From Arthrobacter sp. ISL-28 (GTDB taxonomy: Bacteria; Actinomycetota; Actinomycetes; Actinomycetales; Micrococcaceae), in NCBI RefSeq assembly GCF_018613875.1, contig NZ_JAGGPJ010000019.1, forward strand, positions 26,227 through 90,226: a DNA stretch of 64,000 nucleotides, read 5' to 3'. Position 1 is the first letter of the stretch. Every line of letters begins with the position of its first letter. The notes below the pieces were generated by a model. It saw only the letters and a program-made list of their open reading frames with translations, searched no databases and was not told the DNA's origin. A program made the position numbers and the translations under genes. Positions 44,200 to 53,626 of the stretch are shown in pieces.

Positions 44200-44602
44200 G
44201 CTGTGTCCCTTCCCGTGTTGTTCCGTTCGAACCAGTTCCCGTCGACCGTTCATGGCGGCCTTTCAGCCGCTTCATGGTGGTTTCCAAGGCAGCGTTGTAA
44301 TCCGTCAGCAGTTCCTGCCAGCTGGCGGTCGCCGATGCAGGCAACGCACGCACCACAATAGCGAACCCGGTACCGTACTCGCGCAGCGAGGCGGCGCCGG
44401 CTTCCCTAAGTCTCCTCTTAACGAGGTTCCTGGCAACAGCGTTCCCGACACCCTTGGAAACAATGAACCCGATCCGGCTTGGTTCATCGGCCCCGATAGT
44501 TGCCGTATATAACACTACGTTCCGGCGTCCATTGCGGACGCCGGAACGTACAGTTGTTGAAAAATCGGTTGAGGTCCTAAGACGATTCCTGGTGGCCAGC
44601 AC
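44192..44602 (-). CDS. rnpA: Ribonuclease P protein component
   Basis: 136 residues. FIVSKGVGNAVARNLVKRRLRE contains the RNR signature that contacts RNase P RNA. Basic and of normal size; the last 20 residues are a Thr/Gly/Arg-rich tail. It assists maturation of tRNA 5' ends. 40 bases after rpmH, the universal neighbour. Confidence 0.96.
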   Translation of the reverse strand: MLATRNRLRTSTDFSTTVRSGVRNGRRNVVLYTATIGADEPSRIGFIVSKGVGNAVARNLVKRRLREAGAASLREYGTGFAIVVRALPASATASWQELLTDYNAALETTMKRLKGRHERSTGTGSNGTTREGTQRA

Positions 44603-44642
44603 CGTTAAACCCGCAAAGGAAGGATCACCGACGAGTCAGTAT

Positions 44643-44780
44643 TTAGGCCGACAGTTCGACGCGGCCCTTGCCGCGGCGGGCAGCCAAGATGGCGCGGCCG
44701 GCGCGGGTACGCATACGAAGGCGGAAGCCGTGCTTCTTGGCTCGACGGCGGTTATTCGGCTGAAAAGTCCGCTTGCTCAC
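44643..44780 (-). CDS. rpmH: 50S ribosomal protein L34
   Basis: 45 residues encoded from a GTG at 44780 ([18 protein letters not shown], ending [11 protein letters not shown]). CTGGAG eight bases ahead of the start is the ribosome binding site. First gene of the minus-strand operon and the usual left border of oriC. Confidence 0.97.
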   Translation of the reverse strand: MSKRTFQPNNRRRAKKHGFRLRMRTRAGRAILAARRGKGRVELSA

Positions 44781-45249
44781 GTTAGTTACTCCAGTGGATC
44801 AAAGGTGCGCCCACCCGATCAAAGGGGAAGAACTGGCCGACGCTAAGTTTTTTGTATGTGTCTGCTTCCCCCGGTTTTCCGCGACGCTGGGCGTTTGGAA
44901 GGTCCAAAATGGGGTCAGAAAGCAGGCACAAAGGACTCCACAACGTTAGGCCAGGCCGCACCTTGGAGTCAAACCGGAGGGGCCGCTGCCAGCTTTCCCC
45001 AGCTGTGGCTAACTAGCGGTCCAAACCTGTGGATGAAGTGGGTCACTGGCCCTGTTTTCGAACCACAGCCGTGTAATTATCCACAAGCTACTTCCCAGCT
45101 ATCTTCTAGGCTTTTCATCCCCTAGAGTGTCCCAGTAGCCGATTATCCACGGACTGTGCATAACCCTGTGGATTAAGCCGGGCCAGCATCCTGGATCCGG
45201 GCTTGTGGCTGCATGTAATGCAGGTAAGCAAGCTTGAGGAACCCGATTG
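44781..45249. other. rpmH-dnaA intergenic region, left part of oriC
   Basis: DnaA-box-like 9-mers: 45004 TGTGGCTAA, 45028 TGTGGATGA, 45077 TTATCCACA (perfect), 45143 TTATCCACG, 45155 TGTGCATAA (perfect to TTATNCACA in reverse) and 45167 TGTGGATTA. The last three are 12 bases apart. It should also contain the divergent promoters of rpmH and dnaA; I cannot place them with confidence. Confidence 0.75.
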
Positions 45250-46671
45250 ATGACAGTAGACGAAGCAAACCACGCCAATACTGTCGGAAGTTCCTGGCGC
45301 CGCGTGGTGAATCTTCTCGAGCAGGACGACCGCGTATCTCCGCGGCAGCGCGGTTTTGTCATCCTCGCCCAAGCCCAGGGCCTCATCGGTTCCACGCTCC
45401 TGGTCGCCGTCCCCAACGAACTCACCCGCGAAGTACTCCAGACCCAGGTAAAGGACGCACTCGACGACGCGCTGCACAACGTCTTTTCGGACGATATCCG
45501 CTGCGCCATCGACGTGGACACAGATCTGGTGCCCCTCCACGAAGAGCCCGAATCCGCCGTCGAGCTTTCCCTCGTAGCTGACCAGTCGGTCGAGCTGAAG
45601 CCGCAGCCCATGCTGCCGAGCACCTCCCACGAATTCGGTCGGCTGAACCCCAAATACGTTTTCGATACATTCGTGATTGGATCTTCCAACCGCTTCGCCC
45701 ACGCAGCCGCGGTGGCCGTGGCTGAAGCGCCGGCGAAGGCCTACAACCCGCTGTTTATCTATGGTGACTCGGGACTGGGAAAGACACACCTGCTGCACGC
45801 GATCGGCCACTACGCCCGCCGTCTCTACAGCGGCATCCGGGTGCGCTACGTGAACTCCGAGGAATTCACGAACGACTTCATCAACTCGATCCGTGACGAC
45901 GAAGGCGCCAGCTTCAAGACCACCTACCGGAACGTTGACGTCCTGCTGATCGATGACATCCAGTTCCTCGCCGGCAAGGACCGGACGCTGGAGGAGTTCT
46001 TCCATACCTTCAACTCGCTGCACAACAACAACAAGCAGGTTGTGATCACCTCCGACCAGCCGCCCAAACTGCTGGCAGGCTTCGAAGACCGCATGAAGTC
46101 CCGCTTCGAGTGGGGCCTGCTCACGGACATCCAGCCGCCGGAACTGGAGACCCGCATCGCTATCCTCCGGAAGAAGGCCCTCAGCGAAGGCCTCTCCGCG
46201 CCGGATGATGCCCTGGAATACATCGCTTCCAAGATTTCCAGCAATATCCGGGAACTCGAGGGCGCCCTCATCCGGGTCACTGCCTTCGCCAGCCTGAACC
46301 GGCAGCCGGTCGACGTCGCTTTGGCCGAAATGGTCCTCAAGGACCTCATCACCGACGACGGCGCCCAGGAAATCACGTCCAGCCAGATCCTCACGCAGAC
46401 CGCGGAGTACTTCAAGCTCAGCATGGAAGAGCTGTGCAGCAAGTCGCGGACCCGCACCCTGGTGACGGCCCGGCAGATCGCCATGTACCTCTGCCGGGAA
46501 CTGACCGACATGTCACTGCCCAAAATCGGCCAGGAACTCGGCGGCCGCGACCACACCACGGTGATCCACGCTGACCGCAAGATCCGCGAACTCATGGCCG
46601 AGCGCCGTGTGATCTACAACCAGGTGACCGAGCTGACCAACCGGATCAAGCAGCAGCAGCGGGACTCCTGA
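45250..46671 (+). CDS. dnaA: Chromosomal replication initiator DnaA
   Basis: 473 residues. ATG at 45250 with GAGGAA eight bases ahead; a TTG one codon earlier is less likely. Domain I (about 1-85) for helicase/self contact, short domain II, AAA+ domain III with Walker A GDSGLGKTHLLHAIG and Walker B LLIDDIQFLAGKD, and domain IV with the DnaA-box binding signature MSLPKIGQELGGRDHTTVIHADRKI. Binds the 9-mer boxes on both sides of its gene to open the origin and represses its own promoter in other bacteria. Confidence 0.98.
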   Translation: MTVDEANHANTVGSSWRRVVNLLEQDDRVSPRQRGFVILAQAQGLIGSTLLVAVPNELTREVLQTQVKDALDDALHNVFSDDIRCAIDVDTDLVPLHEEPESAVELSLVADQSVELKPQPMLPSTSHEFGRLNPKYVFDTFVIGSSNRFAHAAAVAVAEAPAKAYNPLFIYGDSGLGKTHLLHAIGHYARRLYSGIRVRYVNSEEFTNDFINSIRDDEGASFKTTYRNVDVLLIDDIQFLAGKDRTLEEFFHTFNSLHNNNKQVVITSDQPPKLLAGFEDRMKSRFEWGLLTDIQPPELETRIAILRKKALSEGLSAPDDALEYIASKISSNIRELEGALIRVTAFASLNRQPVDVALAEMVLKDLITDDGAQEITSSQILTQTAEYFKLSMEELCSKSRTRTLVTARQIAMYLCRELTDMSLPKIGQELGGRDHTTVIHADRKIRELMAERRVIYNQVTELTNRIKQQQRDS

Positions 46672-47199
46672 GCCGCGCATCCATACCTTATTAACAGGCA
46701 CGTGTGGATAACCCTGTGGACAGTTAAGGGGACAACCGCGGTTAATGGGCTTAAAACCCTTAAGGTGTCTGTGGATCGTCGGAACGGCCAAAAATGTTAT
46801 CCCCATCCACAGCCTGTTTAAAACCTGCTCCGCCCACAATCCGTGAACAGGGCTTAACCCCGGATTCCTGCCGTGAAACCGAGTTATCCACAGTTTCCAC
46901 AGCAGTTATTAACACTACTGATCCCAAAAAATTGAAATCCCTCAAACAACAATCTCGTTTCCCCACCCACACGGCCCTCCGACGACCATGGCACCGAAGG
47001 GTCGGTTGCCCTGCCGGGGATGGGGAAATCCCCAATGTTCCGGCTAAGCTGTCAGCAGCGCTCCCATCCCTGGGTCTGTCTGTGGTCCAGCAAGTGCGGA
47101 CCATGCAGGTTCGGGTGTCCGGGCGCAAAGGTTTTGTGAACTCCCTGCGGGAGTTCCCGTTCAGAAAATGGCAGCAGCAATGAAAGGCGGCACCCTTCC
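46672..47199. other. Probable oriC core (dnaA-dnaN intergenic region)
   Basis: 528 bases. Boxes: 46703 TGTGGATAA (perfect), 46715 TGTGGACAG, weak 46727 AGGGGACAA (12-base period), 46770 TGTGGATCG, 46797 TTATCCCCA, 46803 CCATCCACA, 46884 TTATCCACA (perfect) and 46893 GTTTCCACA. An AT-rich tract with GTTATTAAC (46905-46913) and CCCAAAAAATTGAAATCCC follows the last boxes and is a candidate unwinding element. dnaA-dnaN is the standard origin position in actinobacteria. Confidence 0.85.
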
Positions 47200-48324
47200 G
47201 TGAAGTTCAGAGTCGAACGGGATGTCCTGGCAGAAGCCGTCACCTGGACAGCCCGGTCGTTGTCTCCGCGGCCGCCCGTCCCGGTCCTGTCGGGCCTGCT
47301 GCTCAAGGCTGAAGCCGGCACCGTCAGCCTGTCGAGCTTCGACTACGAAACCTCGGCAAGACTTGAAATCCCTGCAGACATCACGGTTGAGGGCACCATC
47401 CTGGTCTCGGGCCGATTGCTCGCCGACATCTGCCGCAGCCTTCCGTCGGCTCCGGTGGACATCGAAACCGAAGGCAGCAAAGTGACTCTCACCTGCCGCC
47501 GAAGCAGTTTCCACCTGGCCACGATGCCGGAGGCCGAATACCCGCCGCTGCCGGCACTGCCCACCATCAGCGGCACCGTGGCAGGTGACTCCTTCGCCCA
47601 AGCCGTATCCCAGGTGATCATCGCGGCGAGCAAGGACGACACCCTTCCCATCCTCACCGGCGTGCGGATGGAGATTGAGGACGACCTCATCACCCTCCTG
47701 GCCACCGACCGCTACCGTCTCGCCATGCGGGAAGTCCCCTGGAAGCCGGTCACCCCGGGCATCTCGACGAGCGCCCTCGTCAAGGCGAAGACCCTCAACG
47801 AGGTCGCAAAAACACTCGGCGGCAGCGGCGATATCAATCTGGCGATTGCCGATGATGAGAGCAGGCTTATCGGGTTTGAAAGCGGCGGACGTACCACCAC
47901 GTCACTTCTTGTCGACGGCGAGTACCCCAAGATCCGCTCCTTGTTCCCGGATTCCACGCCGATCCACGCCACTGTGCAGACGCAGGAACTCGTGGAAGCC
48001 GTCCGCCGCGTCTCGCTCGTCGCTGAGCGCAACACTCCCGTGCGCCTTGCCTTCACCCAGGGCCAGCTCCACCTCGACGCCGGCACCGGCGAAGACGCCC
48101 AGGCCTCCGAAGAGCTCGAAGCCCAGCTCTCCGGCGACGACATCACGGTTGCGTTCAATCCGCACTACCTCGTGGAGGGCCTGAGCGTGATCGAGACCAA
48201 GTTCGTCCGCTTCTCCTTCACCACGGCGCCGAAACCAGCCATGATCACGGCCCAGACCGATGCGGACGGCGAAGACCAGGATGACTACCGCTACCTCGTG
48301 ATGCCGGTTCGCCTCCCCAACTAA
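47200..48324 (+). CDS. dnaN: DNA polymerase III beta subunit (sliding clamp)
   Basis: 374 residues, GTG start (KFRVERDVLAEAVTW). Three clamp domains of about 120 residues; family motifs include LKAEAGTVSLSSFDYE, GTVAGDSFAQAVSQV, and the C-terminal YRYLVMPVRLP that ends nearly every beta clamp. It encircles DNA as processivity ring and binds polymerase, ligase and MutS-like partners. It is followed by gnd with 48 bases between. Confidence 0.98.
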   Translation: MKFRVERDVLAEAVTWTARSLSPRPPVPVLSGLLLKAEAGTVSLSSFDYETSARLEIPADITVEGTILVSGRLLADICRSLPSAPVDIETEGSKVTLTCRRSSFHLATMPEAEYPPLPALPTISGTVAGDSFAQAVSQVIIAASKDDTLPILTGVRMEIEDDLITLLATDRYRLAMREVPWKPVTPGISTSALVKAKTLNEVAKTLGGSGDINLAIADDESRLIGFESGGRTTTSLLVDGEYPKIRSLFPDSTPIHATVQTQELVEAVRRVSLVAERNTPVRLAFTQGQLHLDAGTGEDAQASEELEAQLSGDDITVAFNPHYLVEGLSVIETKFVRFSFTTAPKPAMITAQTDADGEDQDDYRYLVMPVRLPN

Positions 48325-48372
48325 GCCACCCTCCCGGCCCCGCCACACCAGAGCAGAAAAGAGTTCACACCC

Positions 48373-49257
48373 GTGCACATCGGACTTATCGGCCTTGGCA
48401 AAATGGGTTACAACATGCGCGAACGGCTGCGCAAGGGCGGCGTGGAGGTCACCGGTTTTGACCGCAATCCAGACGTGACGGATGTGACCTCCATGGATGA
48501 GCTTCTCTCCGCCGTGCCCGCGCCCCGCCTGATCTGGGTGATGGTCCCGGCCGGCGAGATCACGGATGCAGTGATTCTCGAACTTGGCGACAAGCTCCAG
48601 CCGGGTGACATGGTGATCGACGGCGGCAACTCACGCTTCACTGAGGACCAGAAACACGGGGCGGCCCTGGCCGAAAAGGGCATCCGCTTCGCCGACTGCG
48701 GTGTGTCGGGCGGGGTCTGGGGCCTGCAGAACGGCTACGGGCTTATGGCCGGCGGAGATGCCGAGGACATCGAACGTGCATTGCCAGTCTTTGACGCGCT
48801 TCGTCCCGACGGCGAGCGGGCGGACAGCTTCGTCCATGTGGGCGGCGTCGGGGCCGGCCACTACGCCAAGATGGTCCACAACGGCATCGAGTACGGCCTG
48901 ATGCAGGCCTACGCGGAGGGCTATGAACTGCTCGCCGCAAAGGAAATTGTCACCGATCTTCCCGGCACTTTCCGCGCCTGGCAGAAGGGAACGGTTGTCC
49001 GGTCCTGGCTGCTGGATCTCATGGTCAAGGCACTGGACGAGGATCCGGGTCTGGCCTCGATCGATGACTACGTCGAGGACTCCGGTGAAGGGCGCTGGAC
49101 CGTGGAAGAGGCCATCGCAAACGCGGTTCCGGCTCCCGCCATTACCGCCGCGCTGTTTGCCCGCTTCGCCTCCCGCGAAGACAACTCGCCGGCCATGAAG
49201 ATGGTGTCCGCCCTGCGCCACCAGTTCGGCGGTCATGCCACCCGTCCGGCAAAGTAG
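48373..49257 (+). CDS. gnd: 6-phosphogluconate dehydrogenase (short type)
   Basis: 294 residues, the short bacterial form. N-terminal NAD(P) motif GLIGLGKMGYNM, signature DGGNSRFTEDQ, CGVSGGVWGLQNGYGLMAGG and the catalytic Lys/His region GHYAKMVHNGIEYGLMQAY. Oxidatively decarboxylates 6-phosphogluconate to ribulose 5-phosphate. The short type generally prefers NAD. The insertion between dnaN and recF is characteristic of many Actinobacteria. Confidence 0.95.
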   Translation: MHIGLIGLGKMGYNMRERLRKGGVEVTGFDRNPDVTDVTSMDELLSAVPAPRLIWVMVPAGEITDAVILELGDKLQPGDMVIDGGNSRFTEDQKHGAALAEKGIRFADCGVSGGVWGLQNGYGLMAGGDAEDIERALPVFDALRPDGERADSFVHVGGVGAGHYAKMVHNGIEYGLMQAYAEGYELLAAKEIVTDLPGTFRAWQKGTVVRSWLLDLMVKALDEDPGLASIDDYVEDSGEGRWTVEEAIANAVPAPAITAALFARFASREDNSPAMKMVSALRHQFGGHATRPAK

Positions 49258-49315
49258 CACCCGTTCCGGGCCCCTCCGGCACCGGAACTAGGGTCCCGAG
49301 AAACCTGAAGAGCGC

Positions 49316-50518
49316 GTGTACCTAAAGCACCTGTCCCTGACCGACTTCCGCAGCTACGCCCAGGTCGATCTCAGCCTGGAACCCGGCGTGACCGTCCTGG
49401 TCGGGTCCAATGGAATCGGCAAGACCAACCTGATGGAAGCCATCGGATACCTGGCAACGTTGAGCTCCCATCGCGTCACCGCCGACGGGCCGCTCCTGCG
49501 CTTCGGCACCGACCGGGCCCTGATCCGGGCAAAACTCGTGCGCGGCGAGCAGTCCACGGTACTGGAACTGGAGATCAACGGCGGCCGGGCCAACCGCGGG
49601 CGCATCAACCGCAGCAACCCTGTCCGGGCGCGAGACCTGCTGGGCATCTGCCACACCGTCCTGTTCGCTCCCGAGGACCTGGCCCTGGTCAAGGGCGATC
49701 CATCCAGCCGACGGCGTTTCCTCGATGAGCTGCTGGTGAGCCTCGTGCCGCGGCACGCCGCCACCCGAAGCGATTACGATCGTGTCCTGAAGCAGCGCAA
49801 CGCCCTGTTGAAATCAGCGCGGGCGGGCAAATTCACCGCCGGCCATGAAGCCACGCTGGATGTCTGGGACCAGCACATGGCCCGCGCCGGAGCCGAGTTG
49901 CTGCATGCCCGGCTGGAGCTCGTGGAGCGGCTCCGCCCTCATCTCAACAGTGCCTACGCCCAGTTGACGGACGGATCCAAGGCTGCTGACGCCGTATACC
50001 GCTCCACCCTCCAGACCACGATCGACGACGACGGCGCGCCAGCCCGCGCGGGCGGGGAACCTTCGCCGGACGGAGACCCAGTGGAGGACCTGCGGCTGCT
50101 GTCCGTCGACGAACTCACCGAGCGTTACGTGAAGGCCTTCGCGGCGTCCCGCCGCAAGGAACTCGAACGCGGCATCTCGCTCGTCGGTCCCCATCGCGAT
50201 GAGCTGGAGCTTGTCCTGGGTCAGGCACCAGCGAAGGGATACGCCTCGCACGGCGAAACCTGGTCGATGTGCCTGTCCCTGCGCCTCGCCTCCTACTACG
50301 TCATGCTCGACGACGCGCGTACTGGAGGCTCGGCACCCATCCTGATTCTGGACGACGTTTTTGCCGAGCTTGATGTGCAGCGGCGGCGTAAACTGGCCGC
50401 AATAGTCGCCGGCGCCGAACAGGTCCTGGTGACAGCCGCCGTCGAAGCCGATATTCCTGAGGAACTGGCCGGGCGGCGGGTGAAGGTTGTCCCGGGAGGA
50501 ATCGATGAACAGGGATAA
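49316..50518 (+). CDS. recF: DNA replication and repair protein RecF
   Basis: 400 residues, GTG start (YLKHLSLTDFRSY). Walker A VGSNGIGKTNLMEAI, signature-like region near SLRLASYYVML, and Walker B APILILDDVFAELD. An SMC-like ATPase that helps load RecA at gaps and stalled forks. It overlaps the following dciA-type gene by 14 bases. Confidence 0.96.
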   Translation: MYLKHLSLTDFRSYAQVDLSLEPGVTVLVGSNGIGKTNLMEAIGYLATLSSHRVTADGPLLRFGTDRALIRAKLVRGEQSTVLELEINGGRANRGRINRSNPVRARDLLGICHTVLFAPEDLALVKGDPSSRRRFLDELLVSLVPRHAATRSDYDRVLKQRNALLKSARAGKFTAGHEATLDVWDQHMARAGAELLHARLELVERLRPHLNSAYAQLTDGSKAADAVYRSTLQTTIDDDGAPARAGGEPSPDGDPVEDLRLLSVDELTERYVKAFAASRRKELERGISLVGPHRDELELVLGQAPAKGYASHGETWSMCLSLRLASYYVMLDDARTGGSAPILILDDVFAELDVQRRRKLAAIVAGAEQVLVTAAVEADIPEELAGRRVKVVPGGIDEQG

Positions 50519-51065
50519 GGACGGCGGCCTCCAACCGGGCCGCGACCCCGATGAAATCGATGCCGCACAGGCGGCGCTGAACCGGATGCGTGATGCCGCG
50601 GCCGCACGCGGTGAGGTCCGGCGCGCCGCGCCGCGCGCTGGCAGCACCGCGCAAAAACAACGAACTGCTGCGCGGGGCACCCGCGGCTTCAGCCAGTTCC
50701 ACGCCACGGGACGTGATCCCCTCGGGCTGGGCAAAGTCGTGGGCCGGCTGGTTGCCGAGCGCGGCTGGACCTCGCCTGTGGCGGTCGGCTCCGTCATGGC
50801 GCAGTGGGCCACGCTCGTCGGTCCCGAAATCGCCGCGCACTGCACGCCCGAAAGTTTCACCGACACCACGCTGCACGTGAGGTGCGATTCCACGGCCTGG
50901 GCCACGCAGCTGCGCCTGCTGAGCATCAGCCTGCTGGAAAAGTTCCGCACCGAGCTCGGCGACGGCGTCGTGACGAGCATCCATGTGCTGGGACCCGCCG
51001 CGCCGAGCTGGCGCAAGGGTGGCCGCACTGTGAACGGCCGCGGACCGCGGGATACCTACGGATAG
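50505..51065 (+). CDS. DciA family protein (DUF721), probable helicase loader
   Basis: 186 residues from MNRDKDGGLQPG; ATG at 50505 with GGGAGGAA four bases ahead. A long polar N-terminal half rich in Ala/Arg precedes the DUF721 domain (VAVGSVMAQWATLVGPEIAAHC, HVRCDSTAWATQLRLL, KFRTELGDGVV). DUF721/DciA proteins load the replicative helicase DnaB in bacteria without DnaC or DnaI; the mycobacterial homologue has the same place between recF and gyrB. Confidence 0.92.
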   Translation: MNRDKDGGLQPGRDPDEIDAAQAALNRMRDAAAARGEVRRAAPRAGSTAQKQRTAARGTRGFSQFHATGRDPLGLGKVVGRLVAERGWTSPVAVGSVMAQWATLVGPEIAAHCTPESFTDTTLHVRCDSTAWATQLRLLSISLLEKFRTELGDGVVTSIHVLGPAAPSWRKGGRTVNGRGPRDTYG

Positions 51066-51109
51066 ATCCGGCAGCGGGCGCGCAGCGTCTTGCCCGCTGC
51101 CGGATCTAT
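51062..51109. terminator. 18-base perfect hairpin after dciA
   Basis: 51062-51079 pairs fully with 51092-51109 over a 12-base loop; the left arm overlaps the stop codon. The stem core is GGCAGCGGGC/GCCCGCTGCC. No U-run on the plus strand, so it is a U-less actinobacterial terminator or an mRNA-stabilising stem between dciA and gyrB. Confidence 0.65.
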
Positions 51110-51471
51110 TGAAAAATGCGGAAACGGCGTGTAGGCCGCTCAAACCGCCGTAACCCGTATAGGAACCTGAAGACGGTACCGCTGGGGCCTTGCAGGCGGA
51201 GCCAATGGCCAGCGAGGGGCACATTGACCGCCGTCGGCAGCCCTGGAATGCGGGGATCGGCCCAGTTTCACGATAGAATCTCTGTAGATAACTGGGCGCC
51301 GGTGAAACGTTGACTGAGTCCGTTTTCCGACGCTTTCCAGCGGGCGGAGGACGGTTCCGCCAGTCAACCGATGTGCCGGCGCTATCAGTGACGTGCCTGT
51401 TGGCGGAAGCCTTTCCCTCGGGAGACGGCATCGGCCGGCCATTATCAATTACAGAGGAGTCGAGAGCGCCT
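51110..51471 (+). promoter_or_regulatory. gyrB leader with inverted repeat around a -10-like box
   Basis: About 360 bases without a gene. GCCCAGTT (51260-51267) and AACTGGGC (51290-51297) form a perfect inverted repeat enclosing TAGAAT (51274-51279), a 5-of-6 match to the -10 consensus. No matching -35 box is evident. It may be the supercoiling-sensitive gyrase promoter or its operator. Inference from position. Confidence 0.4.
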
Positions 51472-53568
51472 GTGGCTAACGACAATGCAGAGGCAGTGGA
51501 AACCATCACGGAGGATGCCCGGACGCCTGACACACCGGCGGATGCGGCGACCCCTGAAGCGGTGACCCCGCGGGAATACGGTGCCAGCGATATCACCGTA
51601 CTGGAGGGCCTTGAGGCCGTACGCAAACGGCCCGGCATGTACATCGGCTCCACCGGCCTCCGCGGCCTGCACCACTTGGTGTACGAAGTGGTGGACAACT
51701 CTGTTGATGAGGCCCTGGCCGGATACTGCACGCACATCGAGATCGTGCTGCAGGCCGACGGCGGCGTCAAAGTGGTGGACGACGGCCGCGGCATCCCCGT
51801 GGACATCCACCCCAGCGAGGGCAAGCCCACTGTTGAAGTGGTGATGACCATCCTGCACGCCGGCGGAAAGTTCGGCGGCGGCGGATACGCGGTGTCTGGC
51901 GGCCTCCACGGCGTGGGCATTTCAGTGGTCAACGCGCTCTCCAGCAGGGTGGAAACCGAGGTGCGCCGGCAGGGCCACGTCTGGCGCATGTCCTTTGCCG
52001 ACGGCGGCAAGCCCCAGGGCGGCCTGGTCAAGGGCGAGGAAACCGACACCACCGGAACCACGCAGACGTTCTACCCCGACGCCAGCATTTTTGAGTCCAC
52101 CGAATTCGATTTCGAGACGCTGCGCGCCCGCTTCCAGCAGATGGCCTTCCTCAACAAGGGCCTGCGCATCACGCTCACGGATGAGCGCGTCACCGTTACG
52201 GCAGACGAGAACGGCGACCTTGACCTGGACGCCGTCGCCACCGAGGGCGAAGTCACCGCGGAACACCGCACGGTGGTCTACCAGTACAACGACGGACTGC
52301 TGGACTACGTCAAGCACCTGAACTCCGGCAAGAAGGTGGATGTGGTCCATGAGGACGTCATCGCTTTCGAAACCGAGGACAAGGAACGCCGCATCGCCGT
52401 GGAAATGGCCATGCAATGGACCAGCGCCTACTCGGAGAGCGTCCACACGTACGCGAACACCATCAACACCCACGAGGGCGGCACCCATGAAGAGGGGTTC
52501 CGGGCCGCGATGACCTCACTCATCAACCGCTACGCGCGGGAGAAGAGCATCATCAAGGAAAAGGAAGAAAACCTCACGGGTGATGACATTCGTGAAGGCC
52601 TCACCGCCGTGATTTCCGTGAAGCTCGCCGAGCCGCAGTTTGAAGGCCAGACCAAGACCAAACTCGGCAACTCCGAGGTCAAGGGATTCGTCCAGCGCGT
52701 GGTCACCGACCAGTTGGGCGACTGGCTGGAACGCAACCCCGGGCCCGCCAGGGACGTCATCCGCAAGGCCATTTCCGCCGCCCAGGCACGCATGGCGGCA
52801 CGCAAAGCACGGGACAACGCCCGCCGCAAGAGTCCGCTGGAATCCTTCGGCATGCCGGGCAAGCTTTCCGACTGCTCCTCGAAGGACCCTTCGAAGTGCG
52901 AGGTCTACATTGTGGAGGGTGACTCCGCCGGCGGTTCGGCCAAGCGCGGGCGCAACCCCGAGACACAGGCCATCCTCCCGCTCCGCGGCAAGATCCTGAA
53001 CGTGGAAAGGGCCCGGCTGGACAAGGCCCTCGGCAACAACGAGGTCCAGTCCATGATCACTGCCTTCGGCACAGGCATTGGCGAGGACTTCGACCTCAGC
53101 AAGCTGCGGTACCACAAGATCGTCCTCATGGCCGACGCCGACGTCGACGGCCAGCACATCACCACGCTCCTTATGACGCTGCTGTTCCGCTACATGCGGC
53201 CGCTGATCGAAAACGGCTACGTCTACCTGGCACAGCCTCCCTTGTACCGGATCAAGTGGTCCAACGCGCCGCACGACTACGTCTACAGCGACCGTGAACG
53301 CGACGCTCGGCTGGTTTCCGGGCAGGCTGCCGGCCGCCGCATCCCCAAGGACAACGGCATCCAGCGCTACAAGGGTCTTGGCGAAATGGACTACACGGAG
53401 CTGTGGGACACCACCATGGATCCGGACAACCGCACACTTCTCCAGGTCACCATGGAGGATGCCGCCGCCGCTGACCAGATCTTCACAGTGCTGATGGGCG
53501 AGGACGTCGAATCGCGCCGAAACTTCATCCAGCAGAACGCCAAGGACGTCAGATTCCTTGATATCTAG
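51472..53568 (+). CDS. gyrB: DNA gyrase subunit B
   Basis: 698 residues from the GTG at 51472, which gives the usual GyrB length; upstream in-frame codons read through the leader. GHKL ATPase: [64 protein letters not shown], and DADVDGQHI with its metal Asp set. C-terminal tail [17 protein letters not shown] contacts GyrA. With GyrA it introduces negative supercoils using ATP. Confidence 0.97.
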   Translation: MANDNAEAVETITEDARTPDTPADAATPEAVTPREYGASDITVLEGLEAVRKRPGMYIGSTGLRGLHHLVYEVVDNSVDEALAGYCTHIEIVLQADGGVKVVDDGRGIPVDIHPSEGKPTVEVVMTILHAGGKFGGGGYAVSGGLHGVGISVVNALSSRVETEVRRQGHVWRMSFADGGKPQGGLVKGEETDTTGTTQTFYPDASIFESTEFDFETLRARFQQMAFLNKGLRITLTDERVTVTADENGDLDLDAVATEGEVTAEHRTVVYQYNDGLLDYVKHLNSGKKVDVVHEDVIAFETEDKERRIAVEMAMQWTSAYSESVHTYANTINTHEGGTHEEGFRAAMTSLINRYAREKSIIKEKEENLTGDDIREGLTAVISVKLAEPQFEGQTKTKLGNSEVKGFVQRVVTDQLGDWLERNPGPARDVIRKAISAAQARMAARKARDNARRKSPLESFGMPGKLSDCSSKDPSKCEVYIVEGDSAGGSAKRGRNPETQAILPLRGKILNVERARLDKALGNNEVQSMITAFGTGIGEDFDLSKLRYHKIVLMADADVDGQHITTLLMTLLFRYMRPLIENGYVYLAQPPLYRIKWSNAPHDYVYSDRERDARLVSGQAAGRRIPKDNGIQRYKGLGEMDYTELWDTTMDPDNRTLLQVTMEDAAAADQIFTVLMGEDVESRRNFIQQNAKDVRFLDI

Positions 53569-53626
53569 ACGTTTTCCGTCTTGATATTCCTGAGCTGACA
53601 TATACCTGAAACGGAAAATACAGACT

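Noticed and set aside
51255..51275. CAGTTTCACGATAG as a degenerate parS upstream of gyrB
   Set aside because: Only the left half TTTCACG matches; the palindrome is absent.
50301..52061. 586-codon minus-strand frame over recF, dciA and gyrB
   Set aside because: Antisense shadow of three conserved replication genes.
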